Source: Alternaria dauci (Eukaryota > Ascomycota > Dothideomycetes > Pleosporales > Pleosporaceae). Taken from it: 64,000 nucleotides of DNA. Below are positions 20,093-32,442 of the stretch, one piece after another. The stretch's first letter is position 1. Every line of letters begins with the position of its first letter. The notes under the pieces are model-generated. The model saw only the letters and a program-made list of their open reading frames with translations, was not told the origin of the DNA and made no database searches. The DNA lies in assembly GCF_042100115.1 (NCBI RefSeq), contig NC_091279.1, forward strand, positions 682,001-746,000, in the 5' to 3' direction. Both the position numbers and the translations under genes were made by a program.

Positions 20093-22311
20093 ATGGAATC
20101 GTTCAGTCTCCCAGTCGATATGTCAGATCTGAGATCACAACTCAATCCTCTTTTGCAAGCGCTGAGCACGGCACCCGTATTCAACAGTTTGAAGCCATCG
20201 ACTACAGCAGACGGCATAGCTGCACTTCTCTTTCTTCTTACATCACTTGGCTATCTCGCTCGTGGTCGCATTTGGGATAAGCCGGATCCAAATTACCATG
20301 TAAGAAAATTGCTTCTTCACCAACTTACATCCTTGGTCGAGCAGCGTGACTGACTCTACCGTCACTCCAGATATACTTCGAGAGGCCACAAGTCGCAGAA
20401 GGCTTTTCGGACGGAAAGACGGCCACAACCCGCGACGTATGCCAACGCCTTGATGAGGGCGGCTACCATTGCGTCATATTTTGGGGGTCACAGTCTGGCA
20501 CATCGGAGCGACTTGCCGAAAACCTAGGTCGAGAGTGCGCCGCACGCTTTGGCGTAAACGCTCTAGTGGCAGACCTATCCGATTATGATGCAGAGAGCAT
20601 TGCCAACATCCAGCAGAAGCACTTCGCCGTTTTCATCGTGAGCACATATGGCGAAGGCGATCCTAGCGACAACACTGCTGGTCTTTGGGATTGGATCAAG
20701 CGGGTTGGCGAGAATAAGATTCGGCTCGAGAGTTTGCGATACTTGGCTTTCGGCCTCGGCAATAGCAACTACAAGTACTACAACAGGGTCCTTGATGTTG
20801 TTGCGGATGCCCTCGACGCTGCTGGCGCTACTGCGCTTATCCCACGCCAGAGGGCCGACGATGCCGACGGAGGAACAGAGGAAGACTACCAGGCATGGAA
20901 GGACGACGTCTTCGCTCTGCTTTCACAGATGGGCTTCCAGGCAAAGGCTATCACTTACGAGCCAAACATCGAAGTTGATATCACCGCCGCAAGCCATGGC
21001 TCCGAAGAGTATTCCGTCACGTCGGTACACCACCAGCGGTCTGCTACCAACTCAGACATTGTCCCCTTGACCATCAAGCACGCTCGTGAGTTGTTCACAT
21101 CGAGTGATCGCAACTGCGTACACCTGGAGGTAGATCTTGGAAACACCGACATCGTGTACAAGACTGGGGACCACATCGGCGTTTGGCCAGTCAATCCTGA
21201 AGAGGAAGTCGATCGACTACTAGACGTCCTAGGCTTGCAAGACCGCAGGCAAGACCGCCTTACTGTCACACCCAAGGCCAATGCCAACAAGCCAAAGGTA
21301 CCATCTCCGTCAACGCTCGAGACCGTTTTTCGGAATCATCTGGAAATCTGTGCTCCCATGGCCCGGAAGGCAGTGCTTGAAATCGCTCAGTTTGCGCCCT
21401 CGCCTGTAGCCAAGTCGAAGCTTCTCGATATCGCTCAGGACCGCGAGCGTTACGAACGCTTCACAGCTTCTACACACATCACTTTCGCTAGGTTACTCAA
21501 ACTCGCCAGCCCCCGGGATGCGTGGAGCTCGATACCGCTCGCCTTTGTTCTAGAGAACTTGCTACCACTGCAGCCACGATACTATTCCATCTCTTCCAGC
21601 TCTGTTGTATCACCACGGCGCATCGCCATCACTGCACTGGTCGTGAACAAGACCATCACGACTGAAGACCAGTCAACAGCCATCATCCATGGGCTGACAT
21701 CCAATTACCTGTTGTCAACGTCCAACCTCCAGTCGGCTGCGAACACACCGGTTCCTGTCTACCATCGTCCGGTCGAGAGTGGAGACCTTCAGGGTCAAAT
21801 GATCCTCGCGCACGTTAGGAAGTCGAAGTTCAAACTTCCCATCACATCATCGACTCAGTTGATCTTGATCAGCGCAGGTACTGGATTCGCACCGTTTCGT
21901 GCGTTCCTCCAAGAACGCGCGAAACTGCATGCGATCGGTAAGCCCATCGGCAAGATGTTGTTGTTCTTCGGCTGTCGCAACCAGAATGACTACATTTACC
22001 AGGACGAGTTGGTAAAGATGCAGGAACAACTAGGCGAGAAGCTAGAGATCGTCACTGCGTTTTCACGAATGCAGGGGCAACCCAAAACATATGTGCAGGA
22101 TAGGGTTGCGGAGCAGGCTGGCAAGGTGCTGGAGATGTTGGAGGCGGGGGCGAACATGTACACCTGTGGCAAGGCGAGCATGGCGCGAGAGGTAGACACG
22201 AAGCTCGAGGACGCCATCATGGAGAAGAAAGGCTTGGTTGAGGCAGATGTCAAGGCATGGGTCGACGGGTTGAAGAAGCGCGGCAAATGGAAGGCGGATG
22301 TCTGGGGGTGA
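20093..22311 (+). CDS. NADPH-cytochrome P450 reductase
   Basis: Exons 20093-20299 and 20371-22311 (71-nt intron) give 715 aa, the normal size. The N-terminal anchor is about residues 45-60 (GIAALLFLLTSLGYL). The FMN domain shows WGSQSGTSERLAE, STYGEGDPSDNTAGLW and FGLGNSNYKYYN. The FAD part shows PRYYSISSSS. The NADPH part shows SAGTGFAPFRAFLQER, FFGCRNQNDYIY and YTCGKASMAREV. It transfers electrons from NADPH via FAD and FMN to P450s at the ER. The ATG at 20093 is chosen; the in-frame codon at 20030 is GTG. Its pairing with a P450 gene suggests a specialised second reductase, but the rest of the genome is needed to tell. Confidence 0.94.
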
Positions 22312-22506
22312 TTTGTTTCTAGAATCTAAATTATGATCAATCTTATGAGGCGCAGCACCCCACTTTTAACAAATTTACCCCTGCCAAGCCAAGGAACACG
22401 GGTACCGAGTCTATCCGGGCCTCAATGGCAACTTGTGCGACAGTTATTCCCGCCGCCTTCACTGTTCAACCTAATTTTCACGCCCGCCGTTGCATAGCAG
22501 TCTACA

Positions 22507-23578
22507 ATGGATGTCGCCCTGGAGTTTCTCAATCCTCTTGTTTTGGACAAAGCCTACGCATGGGCATTGCCTGCTTCCGACCTCAGCTTAGGCAACTCCT
22601 CCTACTCTGAGTTTTCGGCCGCTAACAACGCGCCCGCGTCCCAATGGCCACGCGACAACATCTATCGTCAGATTGTATCGATACTCGTCATCACCCAGCT
22701 CGGCGCGACTTCTCTATACCTATTTTTCAGTTCCCTGTCATATTATTTTGTATTTGATCGACGACTCGAGTACCACCCGCGCTTTCTGAAGAACCAAGTC
22801 CGTCAAGAGATCAAGTCATCGCTCTCGGCCGTCCCGTTCATCAACCTGTTGACGCTGCCTATCTTCCTGGCCGAGGTTCGTGGCAAAAGCTTGCTCTACT
22901 CCAACACCAGCGACTATGGCTGGCCCTGGTTGCTGATTTCAGCCACACTTTACATGGCTTTCAATGATTTTGCCATCTACTGGATTCACCGCCTGGAACA
23001 TCACCCTAGCGTGTACAAGTACATTCACAAGCCACACCACAAATGGATTGGTAAGTTTCTTTCTTCGCGATGTTCCTACCGTCTTGTCGCCTTCTCGCAT
23101 ACATAGACAGCGATGCTAACAACAATAGTGCCCACACCATGGGCTGCGCTAGCCTTTCACCCGCTTGATGGATTTGTACAATCGTTGCCATACCAGTAAG
23201 TAGTCCGTCACCTGCATTCTCAAGAAGCCATTTCTAAGACCTAGAAGCATTTTTGTTTTCATCTGTCCAATGCAGAGGTACCTATACTTGGTCCTCTTTG
23301 TTGGTGTCCAGATCTGGACCATCTTCATTCATGATGGCGACATGATCACAGGCCACTGGACGGAGAAGTTCATCAACAGCCCCGCCCACCACACATTGCA
23401 CCACATGTACTTCACGGTCAACTACGGGCAGTACTTTACCTGGGCCGACACCTACTTTGGCTCCCACAGAGCACCAGAACCATCGCTGGACCCTATCCAT
23501 GATGCCCTCAAGGTTATGCGGGCGAAGGGGCTTGTGGATGAGCAGGGTAACCCTATCAAACACTCCAAAAGCGAGTAA
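22507..23578 (+). CDS. ERG3: Sterol C5-desaturase / fatty acid hydroxylase superfamily
   Basis: Exons 22507-23050, 23129-23195 and 23248-23578 give 313 aa. The three histidine boxes of the di-iron superfamily are present: HRLEHH, HKPHHK and HHTLHH, plus a His in AFHPLDGF. Membrane segments precede them. LPYHIFVFICPMQRYLYL and WTIFIHDGDMI are typical of Erg3. It introduces the C5 double bond in ergosterol synthesis at the ER, using O2 and reducing equivalents from cytochrome b5 or P450 reductase. It starts 195 nt after the reductase gene on the same strand. It is somewhat shorter than typical Erg3 and could be a paralog with another substrate. Confidence 0.9.
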
Positions 23579-25036
23579 TTTCTTGACTTCCTGGAGAAGT
23601 TGTTGTGTCTGGCAGGTTTCGATGAGATAATGCGAGGCATGACAAGCTATGTATTGCGGTTGCAGCTAAGTAGCGTTTCATGCTCTCGATTCCTGGATCA
23701 ACAATTGGTCTCGATACGAATGGTTTTCCTCATTACGAATAGACTTCTACAGCAATACCTAATGTTAATATAATGCACAAGATACGCTCGCTCTACTACC
23801 GCTGCACGTCCATCGTAAAGATACACAACAAGTCACTGATAGTACCAAGGCCCAATTCTTGGTATCAAATAACCCCGAAATCGCCGCCGATCTCATCCTG
23901 TGTCTCGCATCGAACGACCGCGACAAGTAGGGCGAATTACGAATCTGCCCCGCCGTCTTGCGTCTCCTTCATCTCCAAGATTCTTGACTACCTCTTGAGT
24001 GGAGTTATCAATAATATTCTGCATGCTCAGATCTTGGCCTGCTCTTTGCTAGCAGGGCAACGGAAAAAGCTGTGGTCATCGGATCGGCGTTACACGGGAA
24101 CAGAGCAGTCCTTCTCCTGGGTACACCTAGTGGAGGCTACCTAGGTACAAGCCGAATCTCAATCTCATATCTGACTCTCGACATGTCAGTCTGTGCATGC
24201 ACACTCGGAGATTATGGCTCTCAAACTACCAAAGCCTAGTGATTTATCTGAACAGAAGACTCCAGGCCTCAGACTATGCCGTCGTTGCCATTCTCTTGGT
24301 TTGCGCCTACGTCATGCCGTGGGATCTGTGTGTCCACATGGGCATCAAACATGTCAAAAGCCGCATGGTTTTCGGTAAGCTTCTTTCGGCATTGACATCT
24401 TTCTAGAAAGTCGCGGTAGATGTGTCGGATCATTGCCTATGTGCCATCCAGCCGCAGCACTCGATATAGCAACCCCGCAGGACACGGGCACTGGAGTCCG
24501 AGCTTGCAGCACCCAACGTAGAAGTTTATGCCGCAGACTTCCTATTCCCAACACCTCAGCCGCACGCGCGAACAGCGTGCTCGACCCGCCATGACCGTCT
24601 CAACCAATGTGCAGCAACCGATTCAAACGTCAGTCAGTTGCTCCACGCCCGTTTGCCAAGCTCTCTGGGCCCACCCCCGCGTTTTGCTATGCACCCCAGC
24701 GGGTGCGAAGCGAAAAAATGACGCATACCGAATGAGATTGCGGAGACATGCGAGCAGAAATCTGGGGAAAGGCCATGCGATGATGGCAGACCGAGTCCCA
24801 ACGTGGCAATCCATGTTAGCTTGCCAAACTTCATTGCGTTGAGCCTGGTTGCGCGTGTCGCGCCGGCCCTTTCCGAAGTGTAAACTTGAAACTATACGAT
24901 CAACATAAGTAGGACGTAGAATCTCCCTGAGTGTGGTCCTCAATCATCGCAAGCTTTCGAGCCTCGAAGGTCATCACTGCATTGCCGGCTCCAGGTCATC
25001 ACTTCACACCTTTCTTCGAGCTCCTCATCGTCGCCA
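23579..25036. other. Long intergenic stretch with a possible gene relic and a palindrome
   Basis: 1.46 kb without a complete gene. It contains a perfect TACCTAGGTA palindrome at 24138-24147 and a short open frame at 24197-24406 that may be a relic (see separate entry). The last 300 nt should be the promoter of the inositol-type transporter. Confidence 0.5.
24197..24406 (+). pseudogene. Possible relic of a rhodopsin-like integral membrane protein
   Basis: A 69-codon frame with YLNRRLQASDYAVVAILL followed by a hydrophobic stretch and HMGIKHVKSRM. The layout (short cytosolic loop with Asp-Tyr, hydrophobic helix, then a conserved K-H/Y-G-like loop) recalls the first helices of fungal rhodopsin-like (SAT4-type) membrane proteins. 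A GTAAGC donor follows at 24375, but no convincing downstream exon was found. Either a degraded fragment or chance. Weak call. Confidence 0.3.
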
Positions 25037-26744
25037 ATGCCAGTCAACATGGCTCAAAACTCATCGGACGCAAAGAAAGTCGACATCTTCAACGAGAGGT
25101 CTTCTAGCATCGACAAGATTGAAGATATTACGACTGCACGCGAACATGCGGAACAGATCGCAAATCTCTCCGGCATTGAGGCCACAGCCGCTTCAAGGGC
25201 GGCTTGGCTAATCTCCATGACCGTTTCGCTCGGTGGCCTCCTTTTCGGTGTGTATCCCTATTTCTGAGGAAGACCGTTTGTGTCAATCATACTGACTAAA
25301 CTGAGGCTACGATACTGGCTACATCTCCTCGGTCCTCGTGACCATCGGCACATCTCTCGGCCACGAACTCAGTTCCTCGGAGCAAGAACTTGTCACTTCG
25401 CTTACATCTGGAGGAGCACTCGTAGGAGCCGTCATTGCTGGTATGATTGCCGACAAATATGGTCGCAAGCTACCCATTTTCTTGGCCTGCGGTGTCTTTG
25501 TCATTGGTACAGTCCTCCAGACGGCCGCATATCATCTCCCACAGTTTGCCATAGGCCGCTTCGTTGTAGGCTTGGGTGTCGGCTCGGCGGCTATGATAGT
25601 CCCTCTCTACATCTCTGAACTAGCACCAGCCAAGTACCGCGGCCGGATGATCGCTTTCAATAACATGAGTGTTACGTTCGGTCAGCTACTGGCCTCGGCA
25701 ATCGGTGCCGGATTCGCACAAGTTGGGGGCGCCAACTCGCAGGCATGGAGAGCAACAGTTGGTATTGGTGCGGCACCTGCAGTTCTCCTCGCCGGTCTTT
25801 TGACTCTCTGCCCCGAATCTCCCCGTCAGCTAGTCGCGCGCGGAAAAGTAGACGAAGCCAGTGTCATCCTTACACGTCTCTATCCGACCTCGACTGAAGA
25901 GCAGCGTCGTGCGAAGATCATGAGCATCGAGATGAGCATCAACGAGGCTACCCAAACAATGGTAGACGACTCAGTGTTCAAGACACTAGCTCGCATCTTC
26001 ACGACCGGATCCACGTTCCGCGCTGTGTTCGTAGCATGCACAATCATGGCCATCTCGCAGTTGTCTGGCTTCAACACGCTCATGTATTACTCGGCAACTC
26101 TCTTCAAGATTGTAGGATTCAACAACGCCACCGCTGTCGCGATCACCGTTTCCGCTACCAACTTCATCTTCTCGTTCGTCAATCTTATCATCGTTGACAA
26201 ATTCGGGCGCCGTCGCATATTGCTGGTGACAGTCTTGGGAATGAGCATCTGCCTCGTCGTTGCTGCTGTCAGCTTCTCTTACATCCCAATCGACCTACAC
26301 ACTTTGGCTGTTCAGAGCGACGAGATTGGCTGGCCGGGTTATGTACTCATTGCTACAATCATCCTCTTTGTTGGCTTTTACTCTAGCGGAGTCGCAACCG
26401 TCGCATGGATCGGCACCGAATTGATCCCCATGGAGGTCAGGGCGGTTGGCACGATGTTGAACACAGTCACCTGCTGGAGTACCAACATCATCATCTCCTC
26501 AACCTTCCTTTCTATGATGAAGGGTATCACACCGTCAGGAGCCTTTGGCTTCTATGCAGGCATATGCTTTGTCGGTTGGCTCTTCGTCATCTTCTGCTTC
26601 CCAGAAGTCAAGGGAATGCCGCTCGAGGCTATCCGTGAGGTGTTTGAGCACGGCTTTGGTGTCAGGTATGCGAGAAAGTGGCAGAAAGAGAACAAGGAGT
26701 TTGCCAAGATCAATGCTGGCAACTCACAGGCTTTCGGGCATTGA
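25037..26744 (+). CDS. MFS inositol/sugar transporter
   Basis: Exons 25037-25247 and 25306-26744 (58-nt intron) give 549 aa with 12 predicted membrane segments. Sugar-porter motifs are GYDTGYISSVL, DKYGRKLPIF, GRFVVGLGVGS, ESPRQLVARGK, DKFGRRRIL and PEVKG. The segment ISQLSGFNTLMYYSATLF, with N in place of the hexose-type Q-x-x-G-x-N pattern, and the N- and C-terminal lengths resemble fungal myo-inositol/H+ symporters (Itr1/Itr2), so inositol is the best guess. Plasma membrane. A second in-frame ATG lies four codons downstream. Confidence 0.9.
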
Positions 26745-27441
26745 TCGCTTGCCTCCAGGCAGGGATGCGATGGGGGCTGATCATGGGATTTCTTTCACGT
26801 GGTTACTTTAGCTCTGTTTAGCAAGCAATGAGTGATAGCATGACGAATACAATACAATGTTTCAAAGCTCTTGACTCAAGAAAACATCTTGTAGAGTTGC
26901 GCAGATTCCAAATCCTGTTGTGTTCCTCCTGGGATTCATTGACATATGAACCAGAACCAGATCGTCATTGAGGGAGACGTTAGTTGACACATGTACGCAC
27001 ATCTGGTCAACTTTCAACGGTGATAGAGATGGTGATTCAATGGTCATGAGTCGCTCATCATCTATAGGTGTACGATGGGATATACCACGGTATTGCTCCG
27101 CGATGCTGTGAGTCGAAGGTGAGGATACCTAGGTAATATCCGATCGCCATTTACACCTTCAAGTATTCAGCACATGTGTACAAATAGTCAAGCAAGCTTT
27201 CACGGATACAAATCTGAAAGCCGAGCCATGGGTGCCGTGGAGTGGTGAGATAATACCTCCGGGTTACCTAGTGCCATGTGCCCTATTCATTCAAGTACCA
27301 CGGTAGAGAATCGGTTCCCCATCCCGTGCTCCTACAAACCCGCCGCCTTGCCCCGAAAGATATATCGAGGACATTTGCAACAACTCTGTTCTCCTTAATC
27401 CTTCAGCCAAATTCTCCCAACTTACAGCATACGCCGCCACA
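26745..27441. other. Intergenic with TACCTAGGTA palindrome
   Basis: 697-nt gap between two same-strand genes. The perfect palindrome is at 27126-27135, 307 nt before the next start. A TATA-like AGATATAT lies at about 27359. No gene. Confidence 0.5.
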
Positions 27442-27911
27442 ATGCGCAAAGCAAACCTCATCGCCATCCTCGCAACAGCCATCAGCGGCGTGACAGCCCT
27501 CGACAAAATCCTCGGTAAACCCGGCCAGTGCATGAGCTATGCCATCGTAGATGATACGTGGGTGCAAAACAATCTGACAAGACGACGAGTCATCTACGAC
27601 ACTACCGGAATGGTCCCGCACTACGATCAGACAATGTACAGCATTGGGTGGATGTGGTCGAACGAGAAGAAACGTACGTATTGGACTGATATTCAGAGTT
27701 CATATGCCAATTCCTGAGAATGATAGCATGTAATGCCCGCGCCATAGACACGAATGTGTACTTCCACGGCGCAGTCATACGAGGTGGCGCATATGTGATC
27801 GACAGCAGTGAGGAATCGAGTGAAGATGGCGACGGTGGGCATGAGTGTCTTCTGAAAGTGTTCAGAGTTACATTGGGCAACAATGTGAACTGTCCGGCGC
27901 TAGGAGTTTGA
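27442..27911 (+). CDS. Small secreted cysteine-containing protein 1
   Basis: Exons 27442-27673 and 27727-27911 (53-nt intron) give 138 aa. Residues 1-19 form a signal peptide (MRKANLIAILATAISGVTA). The mature chain has four cysteines (C30, C79, C117, C133), enough for two disulfides, and an acidic Ser/Asp/Glu patch at about 104-116. No known domain. Small size, a signal peptide and paired cysteines fit a secreted host- or environment-facing protein; an effector role is speculation. It converges with the PEBP gene (180 nt between stops). Confidence 0.75.
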
Positions 27912-27990
27912 GGACAGGTTAGAGATGGAAGATTGGTTCGTCAAAGGGCTAGCAGGGCTAGAACTATGAATTGTGCTGGATACGAATTGA

Positions 27991-28030
27991 TGAGTAGATA
28001 CATCATAAATGTATCTGCTGGATCTACTCA
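27991..28030. other. Nested alternative hairpin between convergent genes
   Basis: AGATACAT (27996-28003) can pair with ATGTATCT (28009-28016) over a 5-nt loop. Alternatively TGAGTAGAT (27991-27999) can pair with ATCTACTCA (28022-28030). The two stems share bases and exclude each other. It lies in the 180-nt gap between two convergent 3' ends. Confidence 0.5.
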
Positions 28031-28091
28031 ACAAGAAGCTATCAGCGTGGGAAGTGCTGGATAGTGCAACTTCAACAAAACGAGCGCTTCC

Positions 28092-28772
28092 TTATGCATC
28101 CCACCGCTTCGTGTTATCTCCACTCTTCACTTGCAGATAGTTCCCAGCGATCGGCGCCTTCAATCCGGCATCCGTTATGAACTTTGGCCAGTCGATTGCC
28201 CACCTGGTGCTAACGGCTTGTCTATGCGCAGCCGGTACCGCGAAGTTATCCGGCTGCTCATGCAGCAAGAATACGTAACGATGAGTGGGAGGCGCGCCAG
28301 CACCAGGCGAAGGACCAAAGTATGACGAAGGAATTGTGGCTTTCGTAGTGAGGACAGAGGTACCGTTCTGCGTGGTGCCAGATGCCGTATAATCCTGCAG
28401 AAGGGCATGCAAGACGGTTGTTGTACGACCGTTCTGAGAACCGTCAATGTCTTCATAGTGTCAGTATAATGACCTTCGCAAACACAGTTTTAGAGCGCAC
28501 CGATCATCGCGAGTAGGTACTTTCCACTAAGTGTCGTGTTGCTGAGGCCAATGACAGGAGCTCTTTGCGTAACTGAGTACCATTAGCATAGTTGTCTTTT
28601 TCTCGTATCATGCGCTCATACTAGACTTTCTGACTATGATACCAGGACTGATGTACTGCGTCCCATAGTATACGTCCAGTGTTCCATTGGTTGCGGGAGT
28701 GAAGCCTGAGGGGGTAGTCTGCGCCAGGGCAGACGCAGCAAGGAACAACGACGTAACAGCTGTGAACTTCAT
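28092..28772 (-). CDS. Secreted PEBP-family protein
   Basis: Exons 28772-28643, 28572-28501 and 28450-28092 give 186 aa. Signal peptide at residues 1-18 (MKFTAVTSLFLAASALAQ). The core shows PEBP features: GKYLLAMIDIDG near 60-71 (the D-P-D-type ligand strand), PPTHRYVFLLHEQP (the GxHRYxFLLF-like strand) and a C-terminal helix. The PEBP fold binds anions or phospholipids; secreted fungal members have no firm role. The first two introns were placed by phase and by restoring the MIDIDG strand. A TATA-like box lies about 80 nt upstream. Confidence 0.87.
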
Positions 28773-29506
28773 CTTGATGAATTATCAGTAGAACTTTTGG
28801 TTTTCAACGCCTGGAAAGATGGCCCATCATGCCGAACAGTCGACAGACTGTATTATAAAGGCCCCACCGCAACAACGGGTTTGATCGCCTCCACTATAGT
28901 CATGTTATCGGTGTGCAGATCTTCTGCAGCATGTTTGGTACAAGCCAAGATATATTGAGACAAACATCTATCTGTAGATGAGGCTCGAGTCCAAGCGAAT
29001 CCGACACGTTGTAGGCTGAAAGGGCCCTATATTCCGACCCTTGTCACCCCGCAAAACACATATATTTGTGTTCGGCACTTGACAGACGTGTTTATCTGTC
29101 AACTACATGGTAGTCGGTAGTTTTTCAGCGTGGAATGACTTTGCTCCTTGCTCTTGTTACATGCCCTACCAGAAACCGTAAGCAGGTCTAGAGTTGAGAC
29201 GATAGTGTAGGGGAGGGCCACAGTTCATCACGGACAATGGCAAATCTCGACCAGGCATTGGGAAGGCTCCTTGGGGTTTGACCTTGAGAATCGTGATACC
29301 AAGCAATGTGTTGTTTCTTCCAGGCAGCAAGTGGTTCCGGTCGAGTTGGCCCAAGTCTGTGCGTTATCGATAGCGACTTCCCAAAAATCCAACTCTAATC
29401 TTGGCATCCCACCAACGCCGCTCCCATTGTCGACAATCCACCAAACCCCGCCCTCTGCGCCCGCCGCCTACACTCTGCCCCAGTACCAGACTCTACGACA
29501 CTCACC
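28773..29506. other. Divergent intergenic region with inverted repeats
   Basis: Between the PEBP gene (leftward) and eIF3m (rightward). Two short perfect inverted repeats lie side by side: AACACA/TGTGTT at 29055-29072 and TTGACAGA/TCTGTCAA at 29079-29102. No gene is supported. Confidence 0.5.
28851..28860 (-). promoter_or_regulatory. TATA-like element of the PEBP gene
   Basis: Reads CTTTATAATA on the minus strand, about 80 nt before the ATG at 28772. Inferred from position and sequence only. Confidence 0.45.
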
Positions 29507-30890
29507 ATGCCGGGCGCCAAGACCACTCTGCTCATCGAGGGCACCTTCGAGGAGCTTACCGACGAGTTCGCACAATACATTGACAGCCTCAAAAAATCCC
29601 AGGGCGATGAGAGCGCCAACCTCCAGGGCGAGAGCGCTGAGCTGCTCAAGGAAAACAAAAAGGACGATGTTCTCAAGAAGCTCGTCGTCGGCAGCCAAGC
29701 GCTGAACCAGGCGCCAGAGAAGGGTACGGCTTCAGTCATGACACGAGAGGGGGTGTGTAGATGGGAGAGCACACTGGGCTAACAATGAGTGCGCAGAGTT
29801 CATTGCGGCATACAACCTGCTCATCCACCTCGTAAACCAGTCGCCAAACGTTTCCGTCTTCATCCCCAAGATGTGCCAGAACCTGAGCACACCCATCTCG
29901 TCGTCGCCCCAGAACGGCGGTGGTCTGGCTCTCTCTATCCTCAGCACCATCTTCAACACCACCCAGCCGGACAGCGAAACGCGCTACCACGTGCTCCTCG
30001 CCATTCTCCGTGTCATCCGCGCTACATCAAATTTCGAGACGCTGCGACCACAACTGAAGCAGCTCGACAGCTGGATAGCTGCATGGCAAACTGGGGAGGA
30101 GAACGCGCGCAAGCTCTACCTTGCTGTTAGCGACGTCGCATCGGACGCGGGCGAGGATGAGCAGGCATACACATATTTGCTACGCGCGCTTAGGACGTTC
30201 CCTTCGGAACAAGCATCGTCTCCAGAGGCTCGTGAGCTTTCTCTTCGCGCCCTCAAGTCGGCCCTCACCCACCCCACCCACTTCGACTTCCAGGATCTCA
30301 CCGATCTCGACTCGATCCAGGCCCTCCGCAACTCCGACCCTGTCTACTTCCAGCTCCTGGAGATCTTCAACTCGGATCTGCTAGAGGATTTCAACGACTT
30401 CAAGGATGAGCACGAGGGCTGGGTTGAGGAGTCCGGTCTTGACGGCGCTGCCTTGAACCGCAAGATGCGCCTTCTCACGCTCGCATCCATGGCTGCATCC
30501 GCCGGTCAAACCAGGTCGCTGCCCTATGAGAAGATCGCAAACAAACTACAAGTACCATCTGAGGACGTCGAGATGTGGGTCATCGACGTAATCCGCGCTG
30601 GTCTCGTCGAGGGCAAGCTCAGCCAGCTGAACCAGACCTTCTTGATCCACCGCTCAACATACCGCGTCTTTGGCGAAAATCAGTGGAGAGAGGTGGACTC
30701 GAGGTTAAACCTGTGGCGAAACAGCCTACAAGGTGTTCTGGATGTTATCAAACAAGAGAAGCTGAGGTTCTTGCAGGAGAAGGAGGAGGAGGCAAACAAG
30801 GCAGACCAGAAGGCTGATATGGCCTCGAGGTTTGGTGGCCGGGGCGGACAGAGGAAGCAGCACAGGGCCATTGACGAGGATATGGACTAA
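29507..30890 (+). CDS. eIF3m: Translation initiation factor eIF3 subunit M
   Basis: Exons 29507-29723 and 29797-30890 (73-nt intron) give 436 aa. It has helical repeats followed by a PCI domain in the last third (LPYEKIANKLQVPSEDVEMWVIDVIRAGLVEGKL..., winged helix), a charged tail with EKEEEANKADQK, and a Gly/Arg end. The N-terminus MPGAKTTLLIEGTFEEL and the segment FIAAYNLLIHLVN match fungal eIF3m. It is part of the eIF3 scaffold on the 40S subunit during initiation. Confidence 0.93.
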
Positions 30891-31047
30891 GTGGCTACGG
30901 CGACTTTGTTCGCGTTTGTTTCTTTCAAAAGGGGTAGGCTTGGGACGGATGCATTATGAGGCTTTTCAGGTTCATGAACAGCAGCCCTCGAGCTGCAGCA
31001 TAGACAATGCAATTCAGATATATTGATTCTGGCGCCCGTCACGCTCT

Positions 31048-32176
<1,129 letters not shown>

Positions 32177-32442
32177 AATGATAATAAGGCGGTATGGGAG
32201 GGGCGATTGTCGCAGAGACGAGGAAGGTACGTGTACGCTAACCCCAGGTGGCGCTAGCTCAAGGCCCAGGCTTGCTAGCATCAATTGACCATTGATGCTA
32301 TTCTCCACTCCCCATCTTCACTGACTCTCACCAGCACAATCTCACCTTGATCCCGCCTTGATCCATGACCGAATACATCTACGGCTAACGGATAGTTCTA
32401 GCATTGACTGTTTGAGAAGCTTACAGACACTTGCAGACAGCC

